Part shown: positions 9,530-22,318 of the stretch, one piece after another | Position numbering within the stretch: the stretch's first letter is position 1 | Layout of the letters: each line of letters starts with the position of its first letter | Source of the DNA: Bettongia penicillata ogilbyi | Taxonomy: Eukaryota; Chordata; Mammalia; Diprotodontia; Potoroidae | Assembly (NCBI GenBank): GCA_023548195.1 | Contig: JAJHZJ010000415.1 | Coordinates: 1 to 64,000 of the forward strand | Reading direction: 5' to 3' | Length of the DNA stretch: 64,000 bases | Position numbers and translations under genes: made by a program | Notes under the pieces: model-generated | Seen by the model: the letters and a program-made list of their open reading frames with translations, nothing else | Told to the model about the DNA's origin: nothing | The model's database searches: none

Positions 9530-10460
9530 TTATATCATTTATTTTCTGTTTTTATTGCAAATTCATTTCCAAATACATATTATCCTCCTCCCCTACCCAG
9601 TAAATCTAGCTTTATTACAAAGAAAAATAAAGACTATTTAGTAAAAAAGCAACCAATACATTGACTATATCTGACACTATGCTATATTCCTCAGTAATGA
9701 TCATATACCTCTTCAGGTAAAGCAAAGACATACATTTTCTCATTTTTTCTCAGTAGTTTAGCTTGGTCGTTTTAACTACAAAACATTCAATTTTATAAGT
9801 TTTGTTCTTTTTACTTACATGATTATAGTCATCATGTACTTAGTTTTCTGATTCTATTTTATTACAATAAAATTTTCACATTATTCTCTCACATTCAATA
9901 TTTCTTAACAGCAAAATAATATCCCAGTATATTCACATACCACAAACTGTTTAACCATTTCACTTTCCATGAACATCTACCCTGTTTTCAGTTATTTGCT
10001 ACTATAAAAGGTGCTTTTGTAAATATTTTGGTATATATGAAATTAGATATCTAGCCCTAATTTCCTTTGGTTATATGTCTCATGGTGTTTAAAGTCAGTC
10101 ACAATCTTAATTTAATTGTAAAATACCTTTCTTAATGGGTACAGCAATTCATAGCCTCACCTCTATGAGAATATCTTCCTTTCCATGGCATTTTGCCTTT
10201 CACTATTTATATCTTTTCCTATCTTTGCCAAATTTCTGTGTATTAGAGGAAACAGGTATTTTGGTTTGCATTTCTCTTATTATTAGTGATAAGGATTAGT
10301 CTTTATATGACTGGTGATAGCAGATAATTCTTTTGAAAATTGTCTTCTTATGTACTTTAGCCATATGCATTAGGAAACAGCTCTTGGTGTTACATATTTG
10401 TGTTAATTCCCTATATATCTTACTTATCTGATTCATTGAGATAGAGACTAAATCTGCGAT
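9530..10460 (-). mobile_element. Old L1 3' fragment
   Basis: Diverged reverse-strand L1 ORF2 end/3' UTR similar in order to the better copy at 55950-56778: AACAGCAAAATAATATCCCA, a CACATACCACAAACTGTTTA segment, and CTACTATAAAAGGTGCTTTT. No usable frame. Confidence 0.55.
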
Positions 10461-10477
10461 TTTCTTGGTACAGGGAA

Positions 10478-10745
10478 TTGCCAGGTAGAGGAAACTCTGT
10501 TACTGCTGGTAATCAGCTTTTCTTCAGATTGGTCTTACCTTTTGTACCGAGAAGTTGTGACTTACCTAGAAGGACACAGCCAGCAAGTGCCCAGAAGCAG
10601 AAATTGAAACCCAAATCTTCTTGTATTTTATGTTACCTCTGTTCCCACTCTACCATACTTTCCAGTAGACTAATATTAGAACTATTAAAGGCAAAGATTT
10701 TTCCCCTTAGTACAATGTCTGGCACTTAACCTACATTTATTGACT
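10478..10745 (+). repeat. Therian tRNA-type/MIR SINE relic with MIR/L2 tail
   Basis: GTGACTTACCTAGAAGGACA and AGAAATTGAAACCCAAATCT are the SINE core; 10660-10745 has the tail (GTACAATGTCTGGCACTTAA, TTTATTGACTGA). Confidence 0.55.
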
Positions 10746-10829
10746 GAGATTTCTCTCTATATCTGAATAGCTCCTTCTAATAGTGTGGTTTTTACGTGCA
10801 GCTTTATATTCATTTTGATCTTACTTTAG

Positions 10830-12480
10830 TATGTGCCATAAAATGTTTTAAATTTAGCTTCTGCCTGCTTACCAGTTTTCTCTTTCTTTTTAAATTTTTA
10901 TTCATTGTAAACCTAAATACAAAACAATAAAAGAAAAAACATTTCCATGTACATAGCAGAACACAAGAAAGGATTCAGTATAAAACAAATTTCCATTTCA
11001 AGAAAATCTATATATTTTCTAAGCAACTCAGCTTTTCTTTGCTTCTTTCTAGGTTTTCTGTTCTCTTCTGTGCACTTTTTCCTTTACCTCCACACCCTAA
11101 AGAAGGCTATAATTCAGTATATTAAAAAATTCTATAAACACAAACATATATATTAATATGCATATATGTAAAAGTATATTTTGCATATTTCCACTTTTCA
11201 CTTCCTTCTCTAGAGATGGAGAGCATCTTCCTTCATTGGTCCAAGTCTCCATGATTTTTCTAAGTCAACTAACTCATCATTTCCTTTACCACAGTAATAT
11301 TCCAATGCAATCATATCTTATCTCAAATACTGCCTATGAAACATTTTGGCTACATCAATTTTGTCTATACAATAAATTTTAATTTTAAATAATCAAAAGT
11401 AATCATTTTACATTTCAATAATGATCTCACCTTATAATATAGTTTAAGGTTTGGTATTGCTAAATCACATTACTTTACATTTTTCACCCAGTTTCTTTAA
11501 AATTTTTCACTTTTTGTTTCTTCAGATGAACTTATTATTTTTTCTAAAACAATAAGATTTAATTGGGATGACATTGAATAAATAGATTAGTTAGGTAATA
11601 TTGTCACTTTTTTATTAAATTGGCTTTACCTACCCATGAACAATAAATATAACTCTAATTATTTAAATCTGAATTTATTTGTACAAAAAGTGTTTTATAT
11701 TTATGTCCATGTATTTCTTGTGTCTGTTTTGTTATATCAGTATGTTGATAGGTATATGCTCAGGTATTTTATGCTGTCTAGTAATTTTAAATGGGATAAA
11801 ATAATATTGAATAACATTGGTCATGCATAGTATAGTTTCTCTATTTTTATGTTTATTTAAATGTATTTTGGCTTTAACTTAATATGAGGTCATTAATAAT
11901 ACTCCTGCTATTTTACATGATAAATTCTTTACAACTTTATTTTTTCATAAAAGCAACATATGGTTGAATTCTAATTTTTACCCTACTATCCATTTCCATT
12001 TTATTGATAAATTCATCCCATTCACATCCTAATCTATATTTACTTGTGTGTTTCCCTTCTTCCTATTTTTTCTCACTATCCCATCCTCTCTTTTAAAAAT
12101 ATCCCTCCTCTCTCCTCTAATTTACTCCTACTTACTTCCTTACCTTTCTATTCCTTTATCTTCCCATCACTCTAAGATTTTCTCCCTGATCCTCTACCTT
12201 CATGATATCCACTCATCCTCATTTCTTTCTGAATTTAGAAGACTTTTGTCTTGTATATTATATGTATGTATGTTGTTACCTCTTAAACTGATTCCAGATT
12301 AAAGTTCCAGCAACTACCTGTCCTTCCCCCAAGTTGGTTCTTCTATGTCAATTCTGCTCAGTGTGAGATAATTACTCCTTTTTATCTCTCCCTACACAAC
12401 TTTTTAGACTCATCCCATCATACATATCTCAGTCCAAGCCTTTCCTTCAAACCTCCCAAATAGTGATGATTGTAATAAAA
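10830..12480 (-). mobile_element. Decayed, internally deleted L1
   Basis: On minus, 12040-11870 holds a decayed endonuclease start (CEWDEFINKMEMDSRVK-like frame), which jumps near 11850 to the RT/connection region (11830-11390, cf. 3480-3640), followed by AT-rich 3' sequence to about 10830. 12050-12480 looks like the ORF1-ORF2 spacer. Many stops. Boundaries approximate. Confidence 0.45.
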
Positions 12481-13177
12481 GTATTGATAACATTTTCAAA
12501 TATAAAAAGTAAACAATTAGACTTTATTGAATCCCTTATAATTGGTTTTTAATGTTCACCTATTTTTCTCAATAATTATTGCCAGTTTATTTTTGTAAGT
12601 TCATTGAACTCTGGTTTATGGAATTTTATTTTTTCTAATTTATCTCTATTTAGTCTTTCCATTTTGGTATTTAATAAATTAATCCCCTGGTAGCTTTACT
12701 TTTAGCACTATTGCTAGTTTAAATCATATCATAATTCATTTAAGTTAATGCAGCCTGAACATACTTCCAGTTGTCTGTCGTTCTTTACTTCCTTAACGAG
12801 TACTTTGTGATTATACATATACAAATCCTAGACAAGCAGACCTAACTCAAACACCAATATTAGGAATATAAGATAATTATAACCTGACCAGGATACTCAC
12901 ACCAGAAAATTCCCACAGTATGCAGAACAATGATTCCACAGGGCAGAAGGAGGGACATAAGATTATAGGCAGAAGAGGAAAGAGGAGAAATAAAAGACTG
13001 CAGAATTCTAAAGGTAAAGACTGAAGCTTGCCCATACTTTGATTGAAGCTACAGCAAGGGAGATAAAATCCATGAGCAGGAGTGAAGGAAATCATGGAGA
13101 AGTCCAAGTAGGACCTGGCTATTCCATCAAAAACATCATGAAGGGACAGTGAGCACCTAAACTTAACCTAAATTTTT
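12481..13177. other. No recognisable gene or repeat
   Basis: AT-rich sequence; 12830-13140 is purine-rich and more balanced in composition, but no family or coding signature was recognised. Frames are short and lack conserved motifs. Confidence 0.4.
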
Positions 13178-15430
13178 ATGCTCTCTGGTGATTTTAATAG
13201 GAATGGGTATCGTATTTTTGTCAAAAGTTTCTTCTCCATCTATCGAGAGACTCATATGATTTCTGTCTATTTTGTTATTGATATGGTCAATTATGCTGAT
13301 AGTTTTCCAATATTGAACTACCCCTGAATTCCTGGTAAAAATACCATCTGGTTATAGTGTATTATTCTTGTGATAAATTGCTGTAATCTCTTTGCTAATA
13401 TTTTATTCAAAATGTTTGCATCTGTATTCATTAGGAAAAGTAGTTGATAATTTTCTTTCTCTGCTTTGACTCTTTCTGTTTTGGCTATCAGTACTATATT
13501 TGTATCATAAAAAGAATTTGGTAGCATCTATTCCTCACCTATTTTTCCAAACAGTTTATATTATCCTGTCACTGTAATTTAAATGTTTCATAGAGTTTGT
13601 TTGCAAGCCCATCTGACCCTGAAGATTTTTTTCTTAGGGAGTACCTTGATGGCTTGTTCAACTTCTTTTTTGGAAATGGCATTTATTTAAGTATGTTATG
13701 TTCTCTTCTGTTAAATTGGACAATTTATATTTTTGTAAATATTCATTTATTTCACTTAGATTGTTAAATTTATTGGCATACAGTTGGGCAAAATAGCTTC
13801 TAATTATTGTTTTCATTTCCTCTTCATTGGTGGTAAATTCACCCTTTTCATTTTGGATACTGGTAATTTAGCTTTCTTCTTTTCTTTTCTTTCAAATGAA
13901 CCAAATGTTTATTTATTTTATTGTATTTTTTTATAAAACAAGCTCTTAGTTTTATTTATTAATTGAATAGTTTTTTATTTCATTTGTATCAAGCTCTCCT
14001 TTGATTTTGCACAACTTCTAATTAGGTATTTAATTTTCCCTAAGAACTGCTTTGCTATATCCCATAAGTTTTGATATGTTGTCTCATTATTGGCATTCTC
14101 TTGGATGATGTTTTTGATTGTTCCTATGATATGTTGTTTGACCCCCTTATTCTTTAGAATTAGATTATTTAGTTCCAAATTATTTTTAGCCTACCTTTCC
14201 ATGACCCTTTATTACATGTAATTTTTATTGAATCATGATCTAAAAAGGATACAACTAATACTTTTGACTTTCTGCATTTGATTTGAGAGTTTTATGCCCT
14301 AATACATGGTCAATTCTTTTTCTCTATGTGCCATATACCACTGAGAAAAAGTGTATTCCTTTTTTGATTGCATGGTCAGATTTTTATGCCCTAGAACATG
14401 GTCAATTTTTTTGCATGTGCCATGTATTGATAAGAGAAAACTCTATTCCTTTTTATCCCCATTCAATTTTCTACAAAAATTTACCATATCTATTTTTTTC
14501 TAAAATTCTATGCACCTCCTTAACTTTTATCTTGTTTATTTTGTGGTTAGATTTATCTAGTTATGGGAAGGGGAGACTGAGTTCCACCACTAGTATAGTT
14601 TTTTGTCTATTTCTTCCTATAACTCACTTAACTTTTCTAAGAATCTAGATGCTATACTACTTGGTGCATATATGTTTAGTATTGATATCACTTCATTGTC
14701 TAAGGTAACTTTTAGCTAGATGTAGTTTCTTTCCTCATCTCCTTCAATTAGATTCATGGTGTTTTTAGTTGTTCTGAAATTAGAATTGCTACCCCTGCTG
14801 TTTTTTTTCTCTACTGTAGTTGAAAAATAATATATATTGTTCCAACCTTTTACCTTTATTCTATGTGTATATCTCTCCTTCAAAGGTGTTTCTCCTAAAC
14901 AATATATTGGAGGATTCCAATTTGTGATCCACTCTGCCATCTGCTTCCATTTTATAGAATAGTTCATCCCATTCCCATTCACAAGTAGGATCACTAACTT
15001 TCCTTTCCTCTTTCCCCTCCTACTCCCTATAGGGTAAGATAGATTTCTATATCCAACTGATGCTATGCCTTCTTTGAACCAAATCTGAGGAGACTAAGGG
15101 TCAAACAATGCTTGCCTCCATCCCTTCTCCCCCTCTACTGCAACAGATATTTGTGCCTCTTCATGTAATATAATTTACCATTTTCTGCCTCCTCCTTTCT
15201 TCTTCCCATAAAATCCTTATTTGTACCACTTAATTAATTTTTATCATCACATTAAAGTCAACTTATACCTAAACTTCTATCTATGTATACCCTTTCCAAA
15301 TTTCATAATAAAGACATAGTTCTCAAGATTTCTAAGTAATTTCTTCCCATGTATGAATACAAACAGTTTTACCTTATTGTATAACATATTTTTTTCTTTC
15401 CTGTTTACCTTTTGTGCTTTTCTTGAGTCA
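13178..15430 (-). mobile_element. L1 relic: ORF2 endonuclease to RT start, plus spacer
   Basis: Minus-strand order from the right: end of ORF1/spacer (15430-15000, with the ATGTATGAATACAAACAG post-ORF1 mark at about 15350), ORF2 start (14994), endonuclease and linker, and the RT N-terminal part ending at about 13178. The remaining RT, C-terminus and 3' UTR are absent, so the copy is truncated at its 3' side, which cannot come from ordinary target-primed insertion and implies a later deletion or break. Confidence 0.7.
13195..15000 (-). pseudogene. L1 ORF2 endonuclease/linker/RT-start, broken
   Basis: The endonuclease start VNGMNYSIKWKQMAEWI is at about 14985-14930, followed by CLGETPLK (catalytic Glu of the QETHLK box kept) and KKNSRGSNSNF where VRKAGVAIL stands in intact copies. 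Further on, [17 protein letters not shown] (about 13525-13475) and [20 protein letters not shown] mark the start of RT. Frequent stops and frameshifts. ORF2p normally nicks target DNA and reverse-transcribes L1 RNA; this one cannot. Confidence 0.75.
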
Positions 15431-15439
15431 ATTTTTAAA

Positions 15440-15895
15440 TAATTTTTTACAGCTTCTTCTCTTTTTTTTATTATTGATTATTTATTTATTTAATTTATTT
15501 ATATTTTATTTATTTTGATTCTCTTCATTTTCTTTCACATTTTCCCCAGATATACTAAAGCACATGGCAGGGGGACGGGGCTTGGTGTTAATGTTTCCCT
15601 GTTCCACCATGCTGTGGCTCAGAATCTCCCACTGATTTTGTGACGAGGGTATTGCTCCTGACTTCCTGGGACCCTTCCTGTCCTGGACTGTGCTTCCCCT
15701 TTATCTGATTAAAATGGATCTTTCTTGTCAATCCTCCAATTTTACAAGGGTAAAAGAATTCTCTACCCCATATTTCAGCTGGCTTTGCAGTTCCAGGAAT
15801 GTTCCTGGGATGCATTTTTGTGTGTGTGTGTTTTACAGAGGTCAGTAGGGGGCAGACAGTGATTATTAACTGCTTACTCCAACATCTTGGCTCCC
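15440..15895 (-). mobile_element. Short element with an L1-like 5' end and A-rich tail
   Basis: On minus it starts at about 15895 with GGGAGCCAAGATGTTGGAG, the L1-type 5' start, runs about 400 bases of moderately GC-rich sequence with no ORF1, and ends in an A/T-rich tail (about 15540-15440). The flanks AGTCAATT at 15424-15431 and 15899-15906 may be a short duplication. It could be a 5'-UTR-only L1 deletion product; its body was not matched to the other 5' UTRs here. Confidence 0.4.
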
Positions 15896-15909
15896 AGAAG
15901 TCAATTACT

Positions 15910-16262
15910 TTTTATTCTAGGATAAACTATTTCTTTTAATGAGCAAAATGAAATGAGAAATTGTCTATTTGAAATCCAATCCTTAAGAAAAGAAACTCTA
16001 GTCCACAAAATCTAATTTCACATGACAATGATAGTTATCACAATATGACAGAATTCAGAATCGTAATGAAATTTAGGGACTTATCTGGAAATGGGATAGA
16101 GCAAAGCATTGAACCTAAAGAGAAATTGGGAGATAACCATGGGATAGGAGATAAGGAGAAAGATAAAGAGGCTTTGGTACACAATGTCTCCAGAAAATGT
16201 TTTTTTGATGTAAGGGGAGACTAAACTCAGGATCTTAAAAATGTTTTTAAATATAAGCTGTT
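15910..16262. other. No feature recognised
   Basis: Unique-looking AT-rich sequence before the next L1. No coding frame, RNA gene or repeat family was seen. Confidence 0.4.
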
Positions 16263-17139
16263 AAAAAGTCTTCAAGTGGGGACTCTGAACAAATTCCAGA
16301 GGAAAAAAATCCATAAAATGACAGAGTGGAATACATTTCCAACCCAAGTCACTTTAAAAGATTGGCAGGATAGGTCTGTTCAACCAAGCTGAGAAAGGAG
16401 TGCAATCCAATGCATGCTGCACCAGCAAGGACTTGGCCCCAGGGAGCCCAGTCTTGGGGTGACTTAATTTCTGGCAGGTATGGTGGTTTCCTAACTTCTT
16501 AGCCCACAGACATCAGGGACAATTTAGAAGGTCAGCAGGGAAGGTCTCCTATCAACATAGGAGTAAAGCACCATTCAGTGAAGTCACTGACAGCAAAGCC
16601 CAGTTGCAGTGGGCCAGGAGCAGTTTTTGAAAGTGACTGAATCAGGAACAGCAGTGACCACAAGTAGAAGCTGCTTCCAGGGCTCCAGCCCTGAGACAGT
16701 AAGGGGGCTGAACAGACAGATATTGTAGGGGTCTCTTTACTGGCACTGAGGCAGGACTCTGCTGCTTTGCTCATACTCAGATCTGGGTCCCAATCTTCGG
16801 TGGTGGTCCTACAGTGAAAAGGAGGACTAGCATAGCAAAATTTGTTGCAGCAGTGGAGCGGGAATCCCCTCACAGTTTCAGAGCAGAAAAGAGTACTTGT
16901 GGTCACTTACAGACCAGAACAAAGGCCAGGAAAGTAGAAAACATCTCTGTAATTATACAGGTTCCTAGAAGTATGTCTGAAAACAGCTTTGCAAAACCCC
17001 TGAAGCTGGGGACAATACACCCTCCCTACTGGAATCAGAACCTTACCTTAACAAAGAATTAAAAAGTCAAGTAATAGGCTGGGAAAATGAACAAATAATG
17101 AGAAAAACAAACAAACAAACCTCTGACTATAGAAAGTTA

Positions 17140-18175
17140 TTATGGTGACCAGGAAGAGAAAAACACACACCCAGAAGAAGACAACAAAGTCAAAGCTCCT
17201 ACATCCAAAACTTACAAGAAAAATATGAATTGGTCTCAGGCCATGGAAGAGTTCAAAAAGCATTTTGAGAAAGGTACAGGAAAAACTCAGAAGAGATATA
17301 AAGTGATATAAAAATTGATATAAAGTGATATAAAAAAATCATGAGAAAAGAGTCAACATCTTGGTAAAGGAGATCCAAAAAAATACTGAAGAAAATAACA
17401 CCTTAAAAAAAAAAAGACAAGGACAAATGACAAGAGAGATCCAAAAAAGTCAATGAGGAGAAGAATGACTTAAAAAGCAGAATTGGCCAAATGGAAAAGG
17501 AGGTCCAAATGCTCACTGAAGAAAATATTTCCTTCAAAATTAGCATGGATCAAATGGAAATAAATGACTCTATGAGAAACCAAGAAGCAATAAAACATAG
17601 CCAAATGATAAAAATAGAAGATAATGTGAAATATCTCACTTGATAAAAAACTGATATCGAAAACACATCTAGGAGAAATAATTTTAAAATTACTTGGAGT
17701 ACTTGAAAGTCATAATCTAAAAAAAGAGCCTAGACATCAGCTTTCTAGAAATTATCATGGAAAACTGTCTTGATATTCTAGAAGCATCGGGTATAACAGA
17801 AATTGAAAAAATCTACTGATCATCTCCCGAATGAGATCCCAAAATCAAAAGTGCCAAATTGCAAAGTTCCCTGGACAAGGAGAGAAACATCACAAACATC
17901 CAGAAGGAAACAATTTTTAGTACTGTGGAGCCATAGTCAGATGGCACAAGATTTAGCAATTTCTGCATTAAAGGATTGGACAGCTTGGAATATGATATTC
18001 TGGAGGGAAAAAGAGCTAACATTACAACTAAGAATCACCTATCTGGTAAAATTAAATATACAACTTTAGGGGGGAAAATGGACATTCAGTGATAGAGAGG
18101 ATGTTCAAGCATTCTTGATGAAGAATGCAGAACTGAATAGAAAATTTGCCTTTCTAATACAAGACTCAAGAGAAG
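17140..18175 (+). pseudogene. L1 ORF1, heavily decayed
   Basis: MNWSQAMEEFKKHFEK-like start of the coiled coil (about 17228-17275), QNGQMEKEVQMLTEENIS (about 17480-17530), MRNQEAIKHSQ (about 17571), then the RNA-binding region (LESHN, 17702) and C-terminal domain (ARQDLAISALKDW-like, about 17945-17985). Stops and frameshifts throughout; not coding. Confidence 0.75.
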
Positions 18176-18779
18176 CACAAAAGGGATAAAAAGGAAATGG
18201 AAATCAGAAGGAACTTAATACTGTTAAATTGTTTACATTCCTACATGAAAAGATGATATTTGTAACTCATAAGACCTTTCTTGTAATTAGGGTAGTCAGA
18301 AGATGAATATATAGACAGAGGGCATAGGTGTGAGTTGAATATGAAAAGATGATATCAAAATAAAATTAAAGCATGAGAGAAGAATGTACTGAAAGAGTAA
18401 GAGAGAGGTACAATGAGGTGAATTATCTCACATACAAGAGACAAAAAATGCTTTTATGGAGGAGGGGAAGAAGTGTGCAGTGAGGGGCGAGTGAGTGAAC
18501 CTAACTCTCAGCAGAAATGGCTCAAAGTAGCAATAATACACAGGTAATAGGGTATAGAAATTTACCTTACTCTACAGGAAAGTAGAAGGAGAAGGTGAAA
18601 ACATAAAGAGGGGCTGGGTGATAGAAGAAAGGGCAGATTGGTGGAAGGGGTATTCAGAAGCAAAATACTTTTGATAAGGGACAGGATGAAAGGAGAGAAT
18701 AGAATAAACTGTGACAAGGGAAACAGAATGGAGGGAAATACAGTTAGCAGTTGTAACTGTGAAAAAATGTGAAGCAAAT

Positions 18780-19340
18780 TGCTATGATGTAGATCTCAAA
18801 AAATATAATCAGTTTTCAGATGAAGAAATTAAAACTATCTAGTCTTATTAAAAATATTCTGACTCACTATTGATTGGAAAAATTCAAATTAAAACAATTC
18901 GGAGATGCTATTCCATACCTATTAGATTGATTAATATGACAGAAAAGATAAATGAAAAATGTTGGAGGGGATATGGGGGAAAATGAGACATTTATGTACT
19001 GTCATCAGAGTTGTGAATTGATTAAACTATTCCATACAGCAATATGGAAATATGTCAAAGGGCTACAAAACAATGCATACCCTTTGATCTAGCAATACAA
19101 CTACTAGTTCTGTATCCCAAGAGAGATAAAAATCCAAAAAGGAAAAGTCACTATATGTACAAAAGGCTCTTTTCTAGCAGTAAAAAATTAGAAATGGAGA
19201 GAATGTCCATCAATTAAGGAATGACTGAACAAGTTGTAGTATGTAATTGTGATGGAATATTATTATATTGTAATAAATAGTGAGCAAGATGTTCTCAGAA
19301 AAACCTAGAAAGACTTGCATGAGCTGATGCAAAGTGAAAT
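18780..19340 (+). pseudogene. L1 ORF2 C-terminal remnant
   Basis: NQFSDEEIKT, LLIGKIQIKTI and AIWKYVKGLQNNAYPLI-like stretches match the ORF2 C-terminal region of the L1 at 51,740-52,350. Endonuclease and RT are deleted. Confidence 0.7.
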
Positions 19341-19759
19341 GTACCACATGCAAAGTAATAGCAATATTGTGAGACAATCAGTTGTGAAAGACTTGGTTAT
19401 TCTCAGCAATGTAACAATCCATGTCAACTTTGAATGTTTTAGGATGAAAAATACTATCCATTCCCAGAGAAAGAATTGATAGTGCTTGAATACAGATTGA
19501 AGCACAATTTTTTACTTTCTTTATTTTTCTTGAGTATTTTTTGTCTAGGTTTTCTTTCAAGACAAGTGCATGATTACACATATATAACCTATATGGAATT
19601 GCTTGCCTTGTCAGTAAGAGGGAGTGGGGAGAGAGGAAGTGATAGAATTTGAAACTAAAAATTTTAAAAACCAAGGTTGAACATTGTTTATTTCTTGTAA
19701 CTGGGGAAAAATGAAATAGTAAATAAATATCAGAAAATGAAAAAAAAGTCTTCAAGTAA

Positions 19760-20078
19760 ATTTGCTGTAGACTGAAGATCATCTAGGCTCAATTAATTCA
19801 CTCTCATGACCTTAAAACATATAGGTTCAGGAATTCTAAACCTTTTTGGAATTATAACTATAGAAATTTATGAATGAGAAAGATTAAAAAAAAAACTATA
19901 TCTCTCTGAGATCAGTAGGCTGACCTGTGTCAGGTAGCTTCATTATGTTTTATAGAACTTAAAATCACACAAAATATCTCCTCAACAGAGCTTTCCTCAT
20001 TGTTCATTTTTATTCTTTCAAAGGAGATGTTTACAAAGCAGCAATATTAGCAAGCTCCCCTCTCCCCTCCCTCCCCCT
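19760..20078. other. No feature recognised
   Basis: AT-rich sequence after the L1; nothing recognised apart from a pyrimidine-rich lead into the following microsatellite. Confidence 0.35.
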
Positions 20079-20194
<116 letters not shown>

Positions 20195-20229
20195 TACGCA
20201 TATGTACACTTTTTTCTTATTTCTCTGCT

Positions 20230-20440
20230 GCTCTAAATAGATCCTCTCTTTTCTTCACTACAGTTACCCTAGTCCATGTGAAATGCCTCCTCTGAGCCTC
20301 CTATTGAACTTTTTTTACTTCATTTGGTCCCTTTGTCCTATTTTGGCATCAGCCCTGACATCGATCTCACAGATGAACTCTTATCCTCCCACTTTCTCTT
20401 TCCTACAACTAAATAGAGAGAGTTTGGTGAAAATATGGAG
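20230..20440 (+). repeat. L2-type LINE relic
   Basis: ACAGTTACCCTAGTCCATGT and GAGCCTCCTATTGAACT resemble the mammal-wide L2-like text that continues in the copy at 21090. Diverged. Confidence 0.4.
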
Positions 20441-20749
20441 GTTTTGTTTCATGAAATAGCTAAGAAAAATTAAAGGGGAGAAGGAACATGAGTCAGAGAT
20501 CACAAGTTAGCATTGAAATAAGAGAATAAGCAATTTATATTACAAATAGTATTGACTGATACCTTTATAATGATTCCAGTTTTACAAAATGTTTTAGAGC
20601 TAATGTTCTTAAGTTGCAGTTCATAGATCCATACATTTCAGTCCATGTTTTCTAGGAAGGGCTTCATGTAGGAAAAGGAGCCAGTAGAACACTCCCCCCA
20701 GAAAAGACCAAGATCTTCTTTAGGATAATTATCTTGTATTATCCTTGGA

Positions 20750-20920
20750 GTAATTTTAAAAGATAGCTACTATCAGATTATTATGCCTATTTTACATAAA
20801 TGAGGAAACTGAAGTACAAAGAAATTTCTCCCTGATCACAAAGATCGTAAGTGGCAGTGGCAGGATGGTGATAGCATCCTGATTGCAGTCCACTGTTTTT
20901 TCTATTCACCTCTAAAGCAA
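20750..20920 (+). repeat. MIR-type SINE relic
   Basis: ACATAAATGAGGAAACTGAA and CACAAAGATCGTAAGTGGCA are the MIR core segments in order. Confidence 0.65.
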
Positions 20921-21089
20921 TTGTAAGATTTCAGAACATACAGGTAAATAAAACATCATTATTTCAAGCTCAACCAATTTGAAATTTATTATTACATCAG
21001 CAGGGATGAGCTGAAATCTGTCTTAACATTATCTGCATAGTAAAGATTGTTTACTCTTTTAACAACTCTTTTATTTACTCTTTACTCAT

Positions 21090-21600
21090 ATGGCCACTAA
21101 TCTAGTTCAGATCCTTACTACCTCTCACCTGAAAAATTTCAATAGTCTTTGAACTGGTCTCCCTCCATTCCATCTCTCCCCTCTCTAGTATATCATCCAT
21201 CTGACTGACAAAAATAATGGTGTGAAATGGAGATCTGATGGTGACACTCTATTGATCCAAAAATAACAATCCTTTCCTATTGCTTCTCACTTTAAAAACA
21301 AACTCCTTTCTTAGACATGTAAATCCCTTTTCAGTCAAGCTTTATCCATTTTTCAGATATAGTGTATTATTTCCCTTAATGTGTACTCTTGCTCTTCCCT
21401 ATCTATGTCATTCTGTATGCCAAAACCATGCTTCTATATAGGTGTACTCCATATATAAAGGTATTCCCTCCTTATGTTTCCATTTGGAATTCCCCTTTTT
21501 GTTCAAAAAATCAACAAAGGTGCCACTGTTTATATCAGCCTTTTCCTAATCCTCCCAGATTTTAATACTCTGACATGAATTATTTGCTATTCACTTTACA
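21090..21600 (+). repeat. L2-type LINE relic
   Basis: AACTGGTCTCCCTCCATTCC, ATCTGATGGTGACACTC, and CAAACTCCTTTCTTAGAC stand in the order of the ancient L2-like element. Cytosine-rich on plus; decayed beyond translation. Confidence 0.5.
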
Positions 21601-21604
21601 GGAT

Positions 21605-21770
21605 CAAAGATATAGAGCTAAAAGTTTCCTCAAAGCTAATCCAGCCCAACCATCTAATTTTACACTGGAGGAAACTGAGGTTAAGTGATTTATTGAATTT
21701 TACAGAAATAGAGACATGACCAGACTTCTAATTCAAATTCTCTGACAATACCAGGCACTTTTGTCACAAA
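21605..21770 (+). repeat. MIR-type SINE relic
   Basis: Contains CAGCCCAACCATCTAATTTT, a GGAGGAAACTGAGGTTAAGT core and the degraded downstream part. Confidence 0.6.
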
Positions 21771-21829
21771 GTATTCCCATTATTCCCTCCCTGGATCACT
21801 GTCATGTCATAGCAGAGGGCCTTATGTAG

Positions 21830-22085
21830 CTCCATGAAACTATGAGCTATGTCATTCAAGGTTACCCCAAACAGGCAGGTCATAGTGGAGCATTTAGACA
21901 AAAGTTGATACACTGAAGAAGAAAATGGCAAACTACCCTAATATATTTTCCAAGAAAACTTCACAGACAGCATTAAAATGCTAAAAGTTATGATATCAGA
22001 AGATGAGTCCCTCAGATCCAGGGCCTGGCATGTTATGGTCCACACCATCATAAAGACACGACTAAATGATCAAACAGCAATATTC
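21830..22085 (+). repeat. SINE or LINE fragment with RTE-type tail
   Basis: ATGGCAAACTACCCTAATAT, CCAAGAAAACTTCACAG and the end TAAAGACACGACTAAATGAT are the RTE-type tail found on marsupial SINEs (cf. 32270-32370). Confidence 0.55.
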
Positions 22086-22318
22086 CTATTATGTTGTTTT
22101 CTATTAGAGGGAGAGAGAGCAAGGAAGAAGAGAAAATGATGACTCCATAAAAAAGATCAGGCTTGACATCTAGAAATATTATACAATAAAGTTGACAAAA
22201 GATAGGACTTGTTGATATGGCTGGATTGTGGAAAAAACAGGTACGCTAATGTATTATCCATAGAGTTGGCTCTAAGTCATTCAATAGTCTTCTACCACAT
22301 ACCTTGATGTTAATTACT

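Larger units (their letters stand above)
16278..19742 (+). mobile_element. Internally deleted L1 with target-site duplication
   Basis: Flanks AAAAAGTCTTCAAGT at 16263-16277 and again at 19743-19757 match exactly, giving both ends of the insertion. Inside are a 5' UTR (16278-17130, lacking roughly the first 80 bases seen at 35081), a decayed ORF1, the spacer, and at about 18745 a jump from the ORF2 start to the ORF2 C-terminal part (18790-19330), then 3' UTR and A-rich tail. The deletion junction differs from the half-L1 copies: it keeps several hundred bases more of ORF2. It is thus a separate deletion event. Confidence 0.85.
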
